Of a stretch of 64,000 nt of DNA, positions 10,780 to 23,060 are shown piece by piece. Where the stretch lies: the NCBI GenBank assembly GCA_022749755.1, contig CM040442.1:8778457-8842456 (forward strand). The letters run 5' to 3'. The position numbers were made by a program, and so were the translations under genes. The stretch is from Azadirachta indica (Eukaryota > Streptophyta > Magnoliopsida > Sapindales > Meliaceae). Within the stretch, counting starts at the first letter, position 1. Each line of letters begins with the position of its first letter. The notes under the pieces were generated by a model. It did no database searches, had not been told where the DNA came from, and saw nothing but the letters and a program-made list of their open reading frames with translations.

Positions 10780-11970
10780 ATTGAGATATATTAAATTAAT
10801 TTAAATAAATGACTTTTTGTTATTGTTGATTAGGTTTATCCACTTTGAAGTGTCTTAAATTTGCTATCATTTGAAAATTTAGGCAAGGATTTAATTGCTT
10901 TATCAATAACTTAGTGGGTACTTTATAATCTTATCATCATTTATATTTAATCTACTTGATGTAGATAAAGCCTCTAGCACATTGAGTAGAAATATATATC
11001 TATTTGATAGAATCAAATCATTCATAATTAAATTATTTATTTTATAGGGATTTTCTTATTTGTCCTCTAACTTTTTTGTGGAAAGATAACTCCTAAGTTC
11101 ACAAAGTATATTAGATACAATTGAGTTTTGAGAAAATTAAAAGAATACCCGTTTGACTTAACTTCTGTAACTTGTTAGGACATTTTTATTTTCTTCTCTA
11201 AAATTTAGTAAAATTATAAAATATGATATAATGTTTCTATAATTAACAATTTAGTCTCATCTTATACGTTGAATTAATGACTAAAATATTAACTTAATAA
11301 AAATATTTATCTTATTTATTATTTTAAAAATTTTAGAAATAAAAATATAATTATTTAAATTAAAATACTAACAATGAATTTAAACAAAATAGGAAGTTAA
11401 AATGCTCTTTATCTCCTTCTTTTATAAAATTTTTTTGTAATATTTTAGTGTCTAATGATTAAGGTAATTTTTAAATAAAATATTCATAACCTTTTATAAT
11501 ATATTTATATATTTATCACAAAAAAATATAATCAATTTTTTAAAAATTTTCTAATAAAAATTAAATTAAACTATTAAATAAGAATATAAAAATATTAAAT
11601 TTAATATTTTATAAAAGGATTGATAATTATATATTTTCATATTCTTATTTAATGTTTAATTTCATTGTAACACTTATTATGATTGTCATGTATAATTGGA
11701 ACAATTTATACCCTTCTAATTTTAGCATCTTCATATAATATTAAGGAATAAAATATTAAATTTAATTTTTTTAATTATTGTAAAATTTGGGATAAAAATA
11801 TTAATATTTTTCAAATAGCCAATTAATCGCTAATATTTTAATTTCATAACAATTGTGATTACTAAGTCAACAAAACCCTAATACCAAATATGCCGTAAAT
11901 TGACTGTCACTTTTAACTTCACATGTTTCTCTAAGTATATGTTTGTTTTTTTGTCCGAATCTTTAACATA
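10780..11970. repeat. segmental duplication, copy B (pairs with about 4800-6150)
   Basis: This is the partner of copy A, with the same landmark words in the same order. It ends about 200 bases before peptide gene 2, so in this copy the block is the gene's upstream flank. Confidence 0.8.
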
Positions 11971-12095
11971 AATTCAATATGATGTAAATATGATATGTCA
12001 AATCATAAAAACTAAACATATTATTTAGAATTATTCAAGTCCATTAAATTTTAGACCTATTCAAATTTCAAATAATGAAAAAATCTATATAAATC

Positions 12096-12178
12096 TATAA
12101 ATACCAAGTTGAGGAGGAGTTTAAGCAACTTAATTAATTGATTAGTGCAGCAAGCTGTTTTTGCTCTTTTGTGTCCCT
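12096..12178 (+). promoter_or_regulatory. core promoter and 5' leader of peptide gene 2
   Basis: TATAAATA at 12096-12103 is followed by ggaggagtttaagcaac and then agctgtttttgctctttt shortly before the ATG at 12179, the same order as in copy 1. Confidence 0.7.
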
Positions 12179-12535
12179 ATGGGCGAAACTAAGGTAATCT
12201 CCTTTGCTTTTCTTCTCCTTGTAACTGTATTCTTGCAAGAAACTCAATCAATGGAGGGAAGGAATATGAAGTCAGAGAGAGCAAATGAATTGATTCCTCC
12301 AGAGCTTCAGAACTCCAAGAAAATCCCCAAACATGAAGCAAGAAAGACTATTAATTCAGGGAAGTCTTTTCAAGAATTCCCAGACCCAGCTGAGAAGGAT
12401 TTTAGTTCAGGTAATCATCATAGATTTTGCCCTCATTGTTTCCCCTTTTCAGCTTATCAAAATCCAAACCCTAGTGACTATGATTCACCTGACCTTCCTG
12501 GCCCTTGTCCTTGCCATCATATAAACAAACCCTAA
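12179..12535 (+). CDS. small secreted Cys-containing peptide precursor, array copy 2
   Basis: A 118-residue protein. The start is the ATG at 12179, which aligns with the ATG of copies 1 and 4. The signal peptide is residues 1-24 (FAFLLLVTVFL). EGRNMK is at 26-31, followed by SERANELI and the spacer TINSGKSFQEF shared with the sister copies. The tail has C84-PH-C87 and C110-P-C112, keeping the CxxC and CxC layout of copy 1, but it is longer and richer in Pro and Tyr (QNPNPSDYDSPDLPGP). The CEP-like F-x-P-T core is not recognisable here. Probably secreted to the apoplast; function unknown. Confidence 0.78.
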   Translation: MGETKVISFAFLLLVTVFLQETQSMEGRNMKSERANELIPPELQNSKKIPKHEARKTINSGKSFQEFPDPAEKDFSSGNHHRFCPHCFPFSAYQNPNPSDYDSPDLPGPCPCHHINKP

Positions 12536-12539
12536 GTTA

Positions 12540-14830
12540 ATTCTTTTCTTCTTGTTTGGGAAATCATCAAACAGATTATAGGTTTAAAAAATTCATCAAT
12601 TGGGTCCTTCACTTTTTGTTTTTAAAAGCATTACTTAAGTTTTCAAATGCTGAAAAATGCATGGCGTCATCATATTATTTACAATTATCAAACTGGTAAA
12701 AGTACTTGAGCGATTTTTGTTTTCAGAAACATAAGAAGGACTTAACTGATGAATTTTTTAACCCTATATCTATTTGAAATTTTTGCAAACAGCAGGGGGT
12801 CAAATACAAATATCTACTAAGCATGTTGTAGCTACCTTATTTCAGACAACGTACTTTTTTTCTCTTTAATAATTTATAAATAATATAAAGAGATATATAA
12901 AATAATAAAATTATCAATCCTTTTTCATATATATTTTTATATATGTTAAAATTTAGACTCTTGAAAATAAATAAAATCTTAGTATCATTTTATTCGCATA
13001 GTGTCTACTTTTATTTCAAGTAATATACTTGTATCTCTCTTTAGAAATTAAGAAATATATGTTTGTACCTTGTACAATGTGTAAATAGCAATAACAAAGC
13101 CAATGTAATTAGTATTTTATCATTTCTTTTCTGGTATGCGATCCAGATCGTTTTTTTTTTTTTTTTTTAAATCCAACAAAATATAGAATGTATATATCTG
13201 TAAATATTCTAACAACACTTATTATTAAATTTTTAAAAAAATTAAAATTTCTAAATTTTTATTAAAATTTATGTAAAAATTAAATTGTAAGTATGCTAAT
13301 GTAATAGATATATAAATTGTGTTTTACAATGTCTAGTATAATATAATAAACCGAGCATAACATTCTTATAAATTTATTACATAAATTTAATTATCTAACA
13401 ACTTGACGATATTAGAATGACGTTAAATGAATTTTTAATTATTTTCATGAAATGATATACTTGAAATTATTTTATTTTAATCAACCGTCATAAATTTCTA
13501 AGTCTTGTCGATTATATAGCATATATATATATATATATTGACATACGTAAATTAAACTCAATAAATTATCAAATTAATATAAGTTATTTTGAGGAAGAGA
13601 ATTTTATTAAGCGGAGTATATTAATAATTTATTTTACTCATATATGACTGTTTTGTTCTTCTCATAAAAAATATATATTTTTTTATTTTAGATTATCCTC
13701 AACAAGTTTTTAGATTTGCTTTTCACAATTTTTCTTTTCAATGATTTTCTAACTTATCATTTTTCAATCGTTTCTAGAGAGGATAAAAGTCTTTTTATTC
13801 TAAAGGGTTAGTTTAATACTATTATTAATCTTAATAGTTTTAAAAACAACTTTAAAAATCTCAATTTATTGAAAAATGATAATTATATTAATAATTATTA
13901 TTATTATATAAAAAATAATAAAATATTCTAAAATTTGAAAACATACAATATATTTATGTAAAATATATTAAATAAATAAATAATATTATTATTTTAATAA
14001 TATATTAATAAATAATTATATAATAATTATTTATAAGAAATTAAATAAGAATAAATTACACATTCGTAGTTATTAGAAATTAAAATAAAGAGTAAAGAAT
14101 AAATAAATATTAATTTATTAATTAAAATATAGATTTATAAATTTATTTATTTTATAGCACATTTATAATAAATATTTATGATTATATTGTAATTTAAATA
14201 AACTATGTATGTGTGCATATATATATATAAAATAACAAAAATAATAAATTTATAATATATTAATAAATGTTAATATTATCAATGTGTCATAAAATAATAT
14301 TATTAATTGTTTAATTAATGTATTATATATATTATATTTTTTTTTTCAAATTTTAAAAATTTATTTATTATTTTTTTCTTAAATAATTATTATAATATAG
14401 AACCAAAAGAAACTTCATCCTTTCAAATATTCTTTTATAATTACTGGTCCCATTACTGTTGGCGCCCCATATTATAGGCCTTTTATCTAAGGGTCTATGA
14501 TCTAAGTGGGCCTGACAACACCAGGTCCAACGTCTTAGACGATAAATCTAAGAAATGGAGACTTAAAAAGTCCAACATGAAAGGCTGGAATCATGGAATA
14601 TTTTAAGTACATGCAACCATATATATATATATATATATGTATAAAATAACTGAAAAACATCATACATCAACTTAACATTCGTTAAGTTTAATAAATTTTC
14701 ATAAATCAACCCCGATAATATATCTGAATTCGGACAATCAAACAACTGATCAAAACCTGTATCATTACGTACACGACAGCATTAAACTAGGACTCAAGTT
14801 CCAAATATTATTATTAGCAATGCGCTGATT
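12540..14830. other. intergenic DNA between peptide gene 2 and the MGL pseudogene
   Basis: No gene is seen. A poly(T) run lies at about 13150-13168. Sequence homologous to about 6390-7130 runs from 13180 to 13640. Very AT-rich DNA with an (AT)n run follows, then a less AT-rich stretch (14450-14560: ggcgccccatattataggcc) that I cannot assign. Confidence 0.5.
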
Positions 14831-14832
14831 AA

Positions 14833-16234
14833 TTAGTTCTTGAATTGCATCCTGGAAATTGCCTTTTCGAATTGGCTCCACCTCTGCTCCATAGTCCCAA
14901 TGTATCCAATTTACATTCTAATCAACCCTGGAGAAATACCAGCAAGGGATTTTTGTGTAGCACTAAGTTCACTACTTGTGCTATTACCAGAACAAGACAT
15001 AGGGTTTCTTAATACCCCAAACCAACTGCCATGAACCCAAATCGGTTGCAATTCTGCAAGTAGTTCATCAACTCATTAGCATTTTCTTCGGTTTAAATGT
15101 CAAGACAAAGAAGTCCACCAAATCCGTATTCTTTATTGGCCAAGGGCTTTAGAAGCTCGGGCTCCGGGCGATCTTCGAGGCCCGGGCATATGAATTTGAG
15201 CCCCAGTTTCTTCATTCTTGTGCCGAAAGTCAGTGCTCTATGGCTATGGTCCTTCATTCTGAGTCCCAAGTGAGGAATTCTTTCGGATAGTTCAAAGGCT
15301 ACCTTCGGATTCATGGTTGGTCCCAGAAGCATCAGGGCTCCTTCGTGAAGGTCCATCGTAGAGTTTATTGGACTAGCGGGGTCTCAAACAGCGCCTCATC
15401 AAAGATGTTCGTTTTCTTCGTTATAATAAATTTCGTTTCTTATTCCATGGATACATACACAATACAAACAACATATATATTCACGGAAGCAAGATGATCA
15501 TTACGGTCGGGTGCATGTTGGACAAAATACCTGAAAAAAAGTCAGCCCCTCCGCTGATAAACTTGGTGATGCTATGAAAAACAACATCAGCTCCAATCCG
15601 AGCAGGCGACAGAACCATCGGAGAGAATGTGTTGTCGACCACCACGGTTACTTCCTTATCATGAGCTATACGGCTCAGTTCAGGCACGTTAGCCACCATG
15701 AGTGTAGGGTTAGACATCGACTCGAAGAATAATACCTTTGTCTTCCCCTGAACAATTGCAGTTGCCACCATGTCGTGATTGAAAATGTCCGCAAACGTCG
15801 TCGTTATGTTGCATATTTTTGTCCACCACGTGTCCTCCGCTGCTGCGTAGTTGTATCAACACCGATGCAATAGCGGATATACCACTGGCAGTGGAGTAGG
15901 CAGCCTCAGTTCCTTCAAGAGCAGCAATCTGACGGCTGAGATTCAGGACAGTGGGGTTGAATTGACGGCTGTAGATGAAGAAATCACGGTCAGCACCAAT
16001 CTCACCGACGAACATACGGCGCATGGTCTCAGCTTCCATGACCGTGCAGGTGGCTGAGGTTTCAATAGACATGTCAACGCCGCCGTGTTCACCAAACTCG
16101 TGCCTAGCACTCGCCCATGCAGCAGCAGGGCCAAATTCCCGGGTGGGTGCTACGCTTGAAAGATCAATATCACTGTTGTTGAAATCATCGTGACCAGATT
16201 GTGTGTTGCCCCAGAACACTAAGGAGTCAGCCAT
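14833..16234 (-). pseudogene. MGL: methionine gamma-lyase pseudogene
   Basis: A diverged copy of plant methionine gamma-lyase, the PLP enzyme that cleaves methionine to methanethiol, 2-oxobutyrate and ammonia. It reads from the ATG at 16234 with RHEFGEHGGVDMSIE, FNPTVLNLSRQIAALEGTEA and FESMSNPTL. SITKFISGGAD keeps the PLP-binding lysine, and LLGPTMNPKVAFELSERIPH follows in exon 2. A GT-AG intron (15395-15530) is kept, so this is not a retrocopy. Lesions: an out-of-frame deletion after GGHVV (about 15820-15826) removing about 20 residues; TGA at 15384-15386; TAA at 15093-15095; TAA at 15009-15011; a frameshift just after; and TAA at 14911-14913. The C-terminal words GLGY, MSCSGNSTSSEL and GISPGLIRM are still legible across frames. 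Confidence 0.92.
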
Positions 16235-16714
16235 TATTATATATATTATTCAGAATGAGTTGATGATGAAGGAGGTGATCAAAGAGATCATAGCTATAAC
16301 CTATATATATACATCCTGAGCAAGTAATGATAATATATTATATTTGATTATCTAAATTGTTAATTAAATTATTACAATATATTCTGACATGTCCTATTTA
16401 CCACCCGTACGTAGAAATAGAATTAATGTAGACGTTCACACCTTACAAGATGTAAATGCTGTTACAGTTGTTTAAAATTATATATATATATATATATATG
16501 CAATGTCATCTTATTGCTAAACGGTATTATTTTAGTACAAAACAAAGTTGTTTTTGCACCAAATTAATTCAAAATTTTAAAATGTAAACATACGCAAGAT
16601 ATACATAAAAGTTTTGAAATTAAAACAGGCCAGTTGTAATATATATTAGTTCTTTTATCTTTCTCTTGCAAACTTCAACTATATATATATAGAGAGAGAG
16701 GAAAGAATCCGCTC

Positions 16715-16885
16715 TTTTTTAACATAAATTTTTACATCATTTATAGGTCGTTAAATTTAGGTACATCTAATAGTTGAGATTAAATCTATTATATATATTA
16801 ATTACATATGTTAAATTTAATCTTAACTATTGAAAGTGTATACATAGAACAATGCATAAATGATGTAAGAATTAATTTATATAGT
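16715..16885. repeat. fold-back repeat, copy 2
   Basis: An inverted pair at each end (ttacatcatttatagg facing gcataaatgatgtaag), with taatagttgagattaaatct facing taatcttaactattgaaag inside. Confidence 0.7.
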
Positions 16886-16889
16886 CTTA

Positions 16890-16927
<38 letters not shown>

Positions 16928-16959
16928 GGGATGGATCAGTAATCCTAATTTTCTATACT

Positions 16960-17125
16960 TCTTTTTAATAAATTCTTAACCCTTAAATTTAGGCATATCA
17001 ATAGTTAAGATTGAATCTAATATGTATATGAATTAAATATTAATTATATGTTTTAAATTTAATCTCAAATATTGTATATGTCTAAATTTAAGGGTTAAGA
17101 ATTAATGTAAAAAAAAGTGTTAAAA
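16960..17125. repeat. fold-back repeat, copy 3
   Basis: The arms ttcttaacccttaaatttag and ctaaatttaagggttaagaa are near-exact inverted copies. Between them caatagttaagattgaatct faces aatctcaaatattg. Confidence 0.75.
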
Positions 17126-17189
17126 AATAGACTTTTTGATCCTTCCCAATTAATATATAAGCAGATGGATCGGTAGCTCATAAGATTAC

Positions 17190-17425
17190 TATTTTATAAA
17201 CCATTGGATCTAAATATTTATTAAATTTAACATATGTATTAATTATAATTTATTAATTATGCACATTAATTAGATTAATCTCAACTATTAATTAACTATA
17301 GGAAAGTATTAATGGCCCAATAAAATTACATATATATGTTAGATTCAATTTCAACAATTGAAAGTGTATATAAACCCAACAGTTTATAAATGATATAAGA
17401 ATATATTTAATCTTAAAAGCTCACT
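17190..17425. repeat. fold-back repeat, copy 4
   Basis: The arms tttataaaccattggatct and aacccaacagtttataaatg are inverted. The inner words around atctcaactatt and caacaattgaaagtg match the family. Confidence 0.65.
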
Positions 17426-20139
17426 AATCTTTCTCTATAATTAATTAATTAATTAGTGCAAATTTAGTATTATTTTAGCCAGGTTAAAAAAAGCTCGATA
17501 TATTGATTGCAAACTAACTTATATGGCTAGCTCTAATCCAAATAATGTTGGTTTTATATAAAATCTTTATTTGTTATTACATATGATAGTAATGCAATTA
17601 TATAACCTATTATATATATATATATATATATATAGCAAGTAATACGTTTCAATTATGCATGAGCTACCTACATGGCATCTAATTTATAATAAAGCTTGGG
17701 TTTATAATTTGGGAAACTTTGCTATAACTAGCCGCTATCAACGGCATTTTTCTTCTAATTTTTTTGACTAATTAATATCATTTAATCAGTCTTAATTAAC
17801 AATAACAGGTTGTGAATGTGTGCAAGTAATGTCCTTATATGTAAAAGTTTACTAATAATTTATAAAACTTTCCCCAATTATCAAATGACCATAGTTTCTT
17901 AGTTTAGATAATTAAATTATGAACTATGACCAGAATAGATGGCGTGTGGAATTTTTTTTTTTGGATCAGCCCTATTCTTCTTTCTTTTTCTTTCTTCAAA
18001 AAAAATGCCATGATTTTACGTGTGATATATATATATATATTAATGTGATATTATTATCGCTTGTTTGGGAGATATAATAATTTATAAGATCTACTTTAAT
18101 ATTTAGAAGTTATTTCGTTTTTTGAAATTATGGCATTATTAATTGGGTATTGGTGCCTTTGCTTTTTTATCACCCTGACTATAAACTTGTGGAATTATTA
18201 CGTTCTCAAACTTCAGTTGCCGACCAAATTAATGAAACTTTTATTTTAAGTAGGAATATATCTATTAACATTATATACATGCATATATACATTAATAGTG
18301 TTGCTAGAAGTTAATTTATATACATGCATTTGTAGCACACCGTAGAGATCTATACACTATATACATAAATGTGCGAGATCAACTTCATATATAATAGGGA
18401 GATATTCCCACATGTAATCTGATTAATGAAATTTAATCGAGTTATATTGAGGATTTTGTTGACATATTGTCTGCTTCTAGATCATGTTAAATATTTTAAA
18501 TAGATTGGTGGAAATTTTTAATGAACTTTTAACATCATGTATATCTATCCAGTTCTAGTCTTGCAATTGGTTCTACATTCACATTAATTAACAATATTAG
18601 GCGTGATTCTTGCCACAATAAAATAAAACGAAATTTGCATTCGAGTAAAGTGGACCAACCAAGCAAACGAAGCTGTTGAATATAATCAAACATATATACA
18701 TTACCACCAACAGGCCGGATACAACTATAAAAAAGCTCTATAAAAGACAAAGTCTAAGACTTATTGCATAGGTTCTGTTTGGGAGAATGGTCCAAAGCCC
18801 AACAGGTGGATAGGCCACACGACAGCGACACCCAATGTCAGCTCAATGTGACATGGTCTTTTCAGTCAGCTAAAGATAGATTTTGGTCAAATCGGGTTTG
18901 AGCAGCTTGGCTGAAGACAGGCCTAGATCGGGTCACGTCTCCTCAGAAAGATTCAACCTGCGCTGCTCAAGGAAGCCGAAGCTCAGTAGAATTCACGTGC
19001 GTATGAGAAAACTGATTTGAATGAGGATTTCTAGTTCGAAACATATTAGGATTCAATTAGAGCTCATTTCAAATACTTTTAGGACAAAGAAATTGATAAT
19101 ATATATGGATGCTATGTCTTGTCCAGGGGGGTTATTCAGACTTTTAGAATTTAGCAATAAAATTGTCTTTTGAACAAAAGAGAGAGTTCAATATTTACTG
19201 TGTAGTATCAAAATTATAAATTTGACTATCAACAGTTGATACTATTTATGAGAAATGTCCAAAAAGCTATGGTAGTAATCGAGAAACAACTAGTTGTCAA
19301 GTGAACCCAACCAAAATGATTCACAAAGAAGACTCTTTAGACTCCAATGCTTTGCCACCTTTATTGCAACAATCTCAGGGACAAATAGCAATACGCGACA
19401 GGGATACGAATGCAATTCAATTTGTACAAAAATTGTGAGAAAATAAGCGAAGGTGCTAAAGAAAGACAGGCAAATGAAAGCTTTGGAGGATAAAATCGGA
19501 ATGATAGAAAAACATATCAAAAATTTGAAAAAGATGATTTATGAAGGTGTAATCGGCGAAGGGGTTCCAAAGGAGTTGGGGACGCTAGAGAACAAAGAAA
19601 GTGTCACCTCGCCCAGGGCTTAACATAAAAAATTAGCCCTGACCAGAAGACCGAAAAGCTAACTTGGGGAGTAGAATAGCCTCAATAGGCAAAAACTCCC
19701 CTGTTGCTCTGAAGGAAAGGGCATCAGATAAGGAACAAACATGTCGAGACCACAATGAAAGAGTGGTCGTCCAGGATTAGGAGAGACCAAGCAAAGACCA
19801 ATCATCAATCAACGGAAACTAAATCCAGGCCAAAAAAGGTCAGATCATAGCGTGATTTCAATTGACATAAGAGCTGACTTAAATCAGAAGTGTAGGAAGG
19901 ACAAAGAAAGAACCATCGTATAGAAAACATTATACCAAGTTGAACCTATTACTAATCAAGTGATGAGCAAAAAGTAGATGAAAGAAAGAATTCAAAAACT
20001 TGCCAAAGATTTATAGGCCCTGAGAGAAAAAGGTAAGATTTACGGGCCCTAAGAGAAAAAGGTCGACAACAATATGGAAACCCCTGAAAGATTGACATTT
20101 TCACTAAAATCACCTTTCTTAAAAAAGATATAAGACTTG

Positions 20140-21780
20140 GTCTTACTGTGTAAGTTCAAAATGCCTCAAATACCACCATACATAAGAAAAATTGATTGAC
20201 ATTACACATCGACCTTTTCTGGGAAATGATGATGATTCAAGGATTAACAAAGTTATAAATGTGCTATCTGTTTTTCTTAACTTTGAAAAGGCAAGTAAGG
20301 TGACGGTATAAAATCTGAGATCAGGAAGCGTAAGGAGTTTTGATAAGCTTTGTGAACAATTCATCAAGGAATTCAGGGGAGCATTTGCCACAACAAAAAA
20401 CTCCAGTTCGCTATTGCTATTAAAGTAAAGAAGAGACAAAACTTTAAAAAGTTTCACAAAAAGATACCATGAGGAAGTCATGGAAGTCGAGGCTTTTTCA
20501 CATCCCTTGGTTTTAGAAGGATTAAAAAAGGGCTATAGATGAACAGAGGTTAGTTTGCCATCCATAGGCGAACCATAACCACATATGAATAGGCTCAGAA
20601 AAAGATCTTTGATGAAATTAAGATCAAGGATCAAATATTGCTAAAAAAGAAGAAAGAAAGATTGGAAGGCTCTGGAGATAAAGGGCAAGGACCAAGACTT
20701 GATGATAGAAGAAATAAAAAAGACATCTAAAGACTCGATCCTAGGCCTATTTTGAAGAGGGATAAAGATTTCCAACGCTTGCGATATTATCGCGGATATG
20801 AACAAGGATCAAGCCATGGATTCCATCCTTTAAGATATGATGGAAGAGTAGAACAACCAAAAGAACTACCCTCTCCATCCAAGGAATGGATTAGAAGAGT
20901 TACCTCGGTATAAGATACAAGGAAGTTTATTTAGCTGAATATACCCTTGTCAGTATTTTACAAAGAAATCAAGGATCTAGGACTATTGCCCAGACCACGC
21001 CCTTTGAGATCGGCATTAAGTATCCACAATAAGGAGAGGAGATATGCGTTCTATCAAGACCATGGGTACACCACTAATCCGTGTCTGAATCTGAGAGAAC
21101 AAGTAGAAATCTTGGTACGAAATAATTACTTTGACCGGTATAAGGCCAGAGCTTAAGAAACGTGAGAAAGTTCCAAACACTAGAGAAGAATTATTCAAGA
21201 GCTTAAGAAACGTGATTTTGGGAGGACCAACGTTGGTGGGAAACTCCAACAACGATAAGAAGAATTATTCAAGATATTTCATCTTAACTACTTCTAATGG
21301 CCGACACATAATGAATATTAGAGTAAAGAAGAAGCCAATACTAGCCTCAGTCTCAATTATGTTTACAAACGAAGACACAGCGAGAGTAAAATATCCTCAT
21401 AATGATGTCCTAGTAGTGACATTGGAGATCAGCTCGGCTAAGGTTGGCTAAATTCTAGTAGATATAGAAAGTTCAGTTGACATAATATTCAAGGAAACCT
21501 TGGACGCCCTCAACATTAAGAATTTGAGGATGGGGCCTGTGGACATAGCACTATATGAGTTTGTTGATTCATATATCTTTATGATAGGCTTGGTCTAGCT
21601 ACCGCTAACTATGAGGGACAAATGATACCAAAAGATCACAATGATAAAGTTTCAAGTGATGGGTTTGAAAATGCCCTACACCATTATCCTAGGGAGGCCT
21701 TTTCTAAGAAAAACAAAGACAGTCAAGAGTAAAACTCAAATTCAGGGCGAGAGAAGGGATTGAAGTAGTGAGAGGTGACT
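20140..21780 (+). pseudogene. gag-protease relic of the gypsy element
   Basis: Plus-strand frames read, with stops and shifts, as retrotransposon gag: SGSVRSFDKLCEQFIKEF, then NSSSLLLLK and FTKRYHEEV (20300-20490). The gag C-terminal zinc-knuckle-like part is YAFYQDHGYTTNPCLNLREQ (21037-21096). The protease region follows with VKYPHNDVLVVTLEI (21387-21431), ILVDIESSVDIIFKE for the usual ILVDNGSSADILF (active-site D kept, T/S-G lost), and YTIILGRPFLRKTK (21681-21719, via ATCCTAGGGAGGCC). In-frame stops, for example TAA at 21154 and TAA at 21449, make it non-functional. Confidence 0.85.
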
Positions 21781-21911
21781 AGAGAGTAGCTTGGGCATGT
21801 TTTGCAATTTTTGTCAGTCATAAGTCTGTTAAAAGGACAAAATAGAAAGATGTAGAATAGTGAAAAGTAACAGAAAAGTTAGAAAGAAAAAGGGGACAGG
21901 AAAGAATGGGA

Positions 21912-22592
21912 CTAATAGGCGAGCCAATAGAAAAAATTAGAATCAACACTTTTGGATTCGATAAGGCCAGAATGGATCAAATAAAACCATCTGTTCTTCC
22001 AATTCTTATTACAAGTAGGGTTCCCAATCACTAGTTTGTTAGCCTTGGTATTGGCCTGGAGATAATGAAACTCAAGAAACTTCTTTGGCCTTTTCTTGAA
22101 CAAAAATAGATATTTAATCTCGCTTATAATTAACATGGTTTGTTTAGCCATAGCCTATATAACGTACAAGCTAGCAATGATTCTCCAACCGTTTAGGTTT
22201 AGCCGGTAAGGAAGAATTCTGAAATCATGGAAAAGAGCAATAAAGCAAGGCTGCAATGGTTACCTGGCCCCAAGGAGGAACAGTTCCTTATTGAAAGCCA
22301 CCTCATGTCCTCGAGGATGACTAGAGAACTCATTGGCCTCAAGAACCTTAAAGGTGACTAAGTTAGGGATTTGATGGAGTCTCTTGAACACCCTTAGGTC
22401 AACCTCAGTGATGGAAGAAGGAAACTGATCAGCGTCAAAGGGGTTATTCTTTCTGGTTAGGTCAGGAGGAATGTATTGATGGGTTACAAGGTTCTCACAC
22501 CTCGAATCTAATTCACCTTGTTCATCCCCCGACTCCTCTTTATCCTTATCATCATCATCACCCTCGTTCCTACTATTCTGCCTACTTTGCAC
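21912..22592 (-). pseudogene. putative gypsy-type transposon domain relic, antisense to gag
   Basis: The minus strand reads NPFDADQFPSSITEVDL...VAFNKELFLLGARLPLQ from 22592 down to 22260. Beyond a stop it continues with the pattern LP-LNLNGWRII, and then NKNWKNRWFYL at about 22000. This order (leading helix, LPLhPF-like word, PNAWR-like word, NKGWK-FFF-like word) fits the Pfam 'putative gypsy type transposon' domain (PF04195) from memory. It is broken by several stops. Its opposite orientation to gag-protease recalls the extra antisense ORF of Tat-lineage elements. Confidence 0.6.
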
Positions 22593-22739
22593 TAGAGGAG
22601 CCTCGAGTGTCTTACTCTAAGGAATTATCTCATGGCCTTGAGGTGTAGTGTTTGGATTTAAAGTTGAGAGTGGAACAGATTGTGGGATCACTCTAGGATT
22701 CTCGAGAACTTCTTAGTCTCCCATACTAGTTTTTTAAAG

Positions 22740-23060
22740 GTCATATATCATATGAAAAAAATAAAGTAATTATTAATATATTAAAAATTATTCAATTTGT
22801 AAACTATTATGTTGGCATAATCAAATTTTTTTTATAAAATATAAATATAAATATATGTAATACTTAATAATGGTATATATGTTACCATATCAGTTTCAAA
22901 CTTCTTATTTTTGTAAAAACAAACATCTTAATATTTATATTCAGATTTTTAAGGTAAAAAAGAAAAAATAGATCAATCATATACATATTTCACTCAAATT
23001 TAGATTTAAGCCATATTCAAAATTCAAATAAAAAAAAAATTATCTTAATTTGACTTCAAG
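22740..23060. repeat. dispersed AT-rich repeat, copy 1
   Basis: It shares the words aaacaaacatcttaatattt and atattcagatttttaaggta, and a closing poly(A) plus accttaattt-like end, with 52600-52940 and 60950-61240. There is no coding capacity. Confidence 0.6.

Larger units (their letters stand above)
9613..12080. other. intergenic DNA between peptide genes 1 and 2
   Basis: No gene is seen. It holds a flank block (9650-9820), a fold-back repeat (9865-10070), a less AT-rich stretch with no frame (10200-10450) and duplication copy B (10588-11970). Confidence 0.6.
16240..18775. other. intergenic DNA with fold-back repeats and (AT)n runs
   Basis: No gene is seen. Three fold-back repeat copies cluster at 16715-17425. 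Dinucleotide AT runs occur at about 16482-16498, 16890-16920, 17610-17634 and 18027-18040. A 71-codon open frame on the minus strand at 18535-18750 matches nothing I know. Confidence 0.55.
18776..22600 (+). mobile_element. decayed Ty3/gypsy (Tat-lineage-like) LTR retrotransposon
   Basis: A likely LTR remnant (about 18776-19233, ending ctatcaaca) is followed at 19233-19256 by gttgatactatttatgagaa. That is the usual gttggcgccgtctgtgggaa primer-binding and leader region of plant gypsy elements with its C and G bases turned to T and A. Gag and protease relics follow at 20140-21780. The minus-strand gypsy-type domain is at 21912-22592. No reverse transcriptase or integrase is seen, so the centre is missing. 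No second LTR was found. The base composition is clearly less AT-rich than the flanks. Confidence 0.75.

Noticed and set aside
15851..16193. Open frames opposite the MGL pseudogene
   Set aside because: Shadow frames of the GC-richer MGL coding sequence; no family match.
18535..18750. 71-codon minus-strand open frame before the gypsy element
   Set aside because: No similarity to known plant proteins or retrotransposon domains; probably chance.
22260..22592. Acidic protein-coding gene on the minus strand
   Set aside because: The acidic stretch is followed by a broken gypsy-type domain with stops, so it is better explained as transposon remains than as a host gene.
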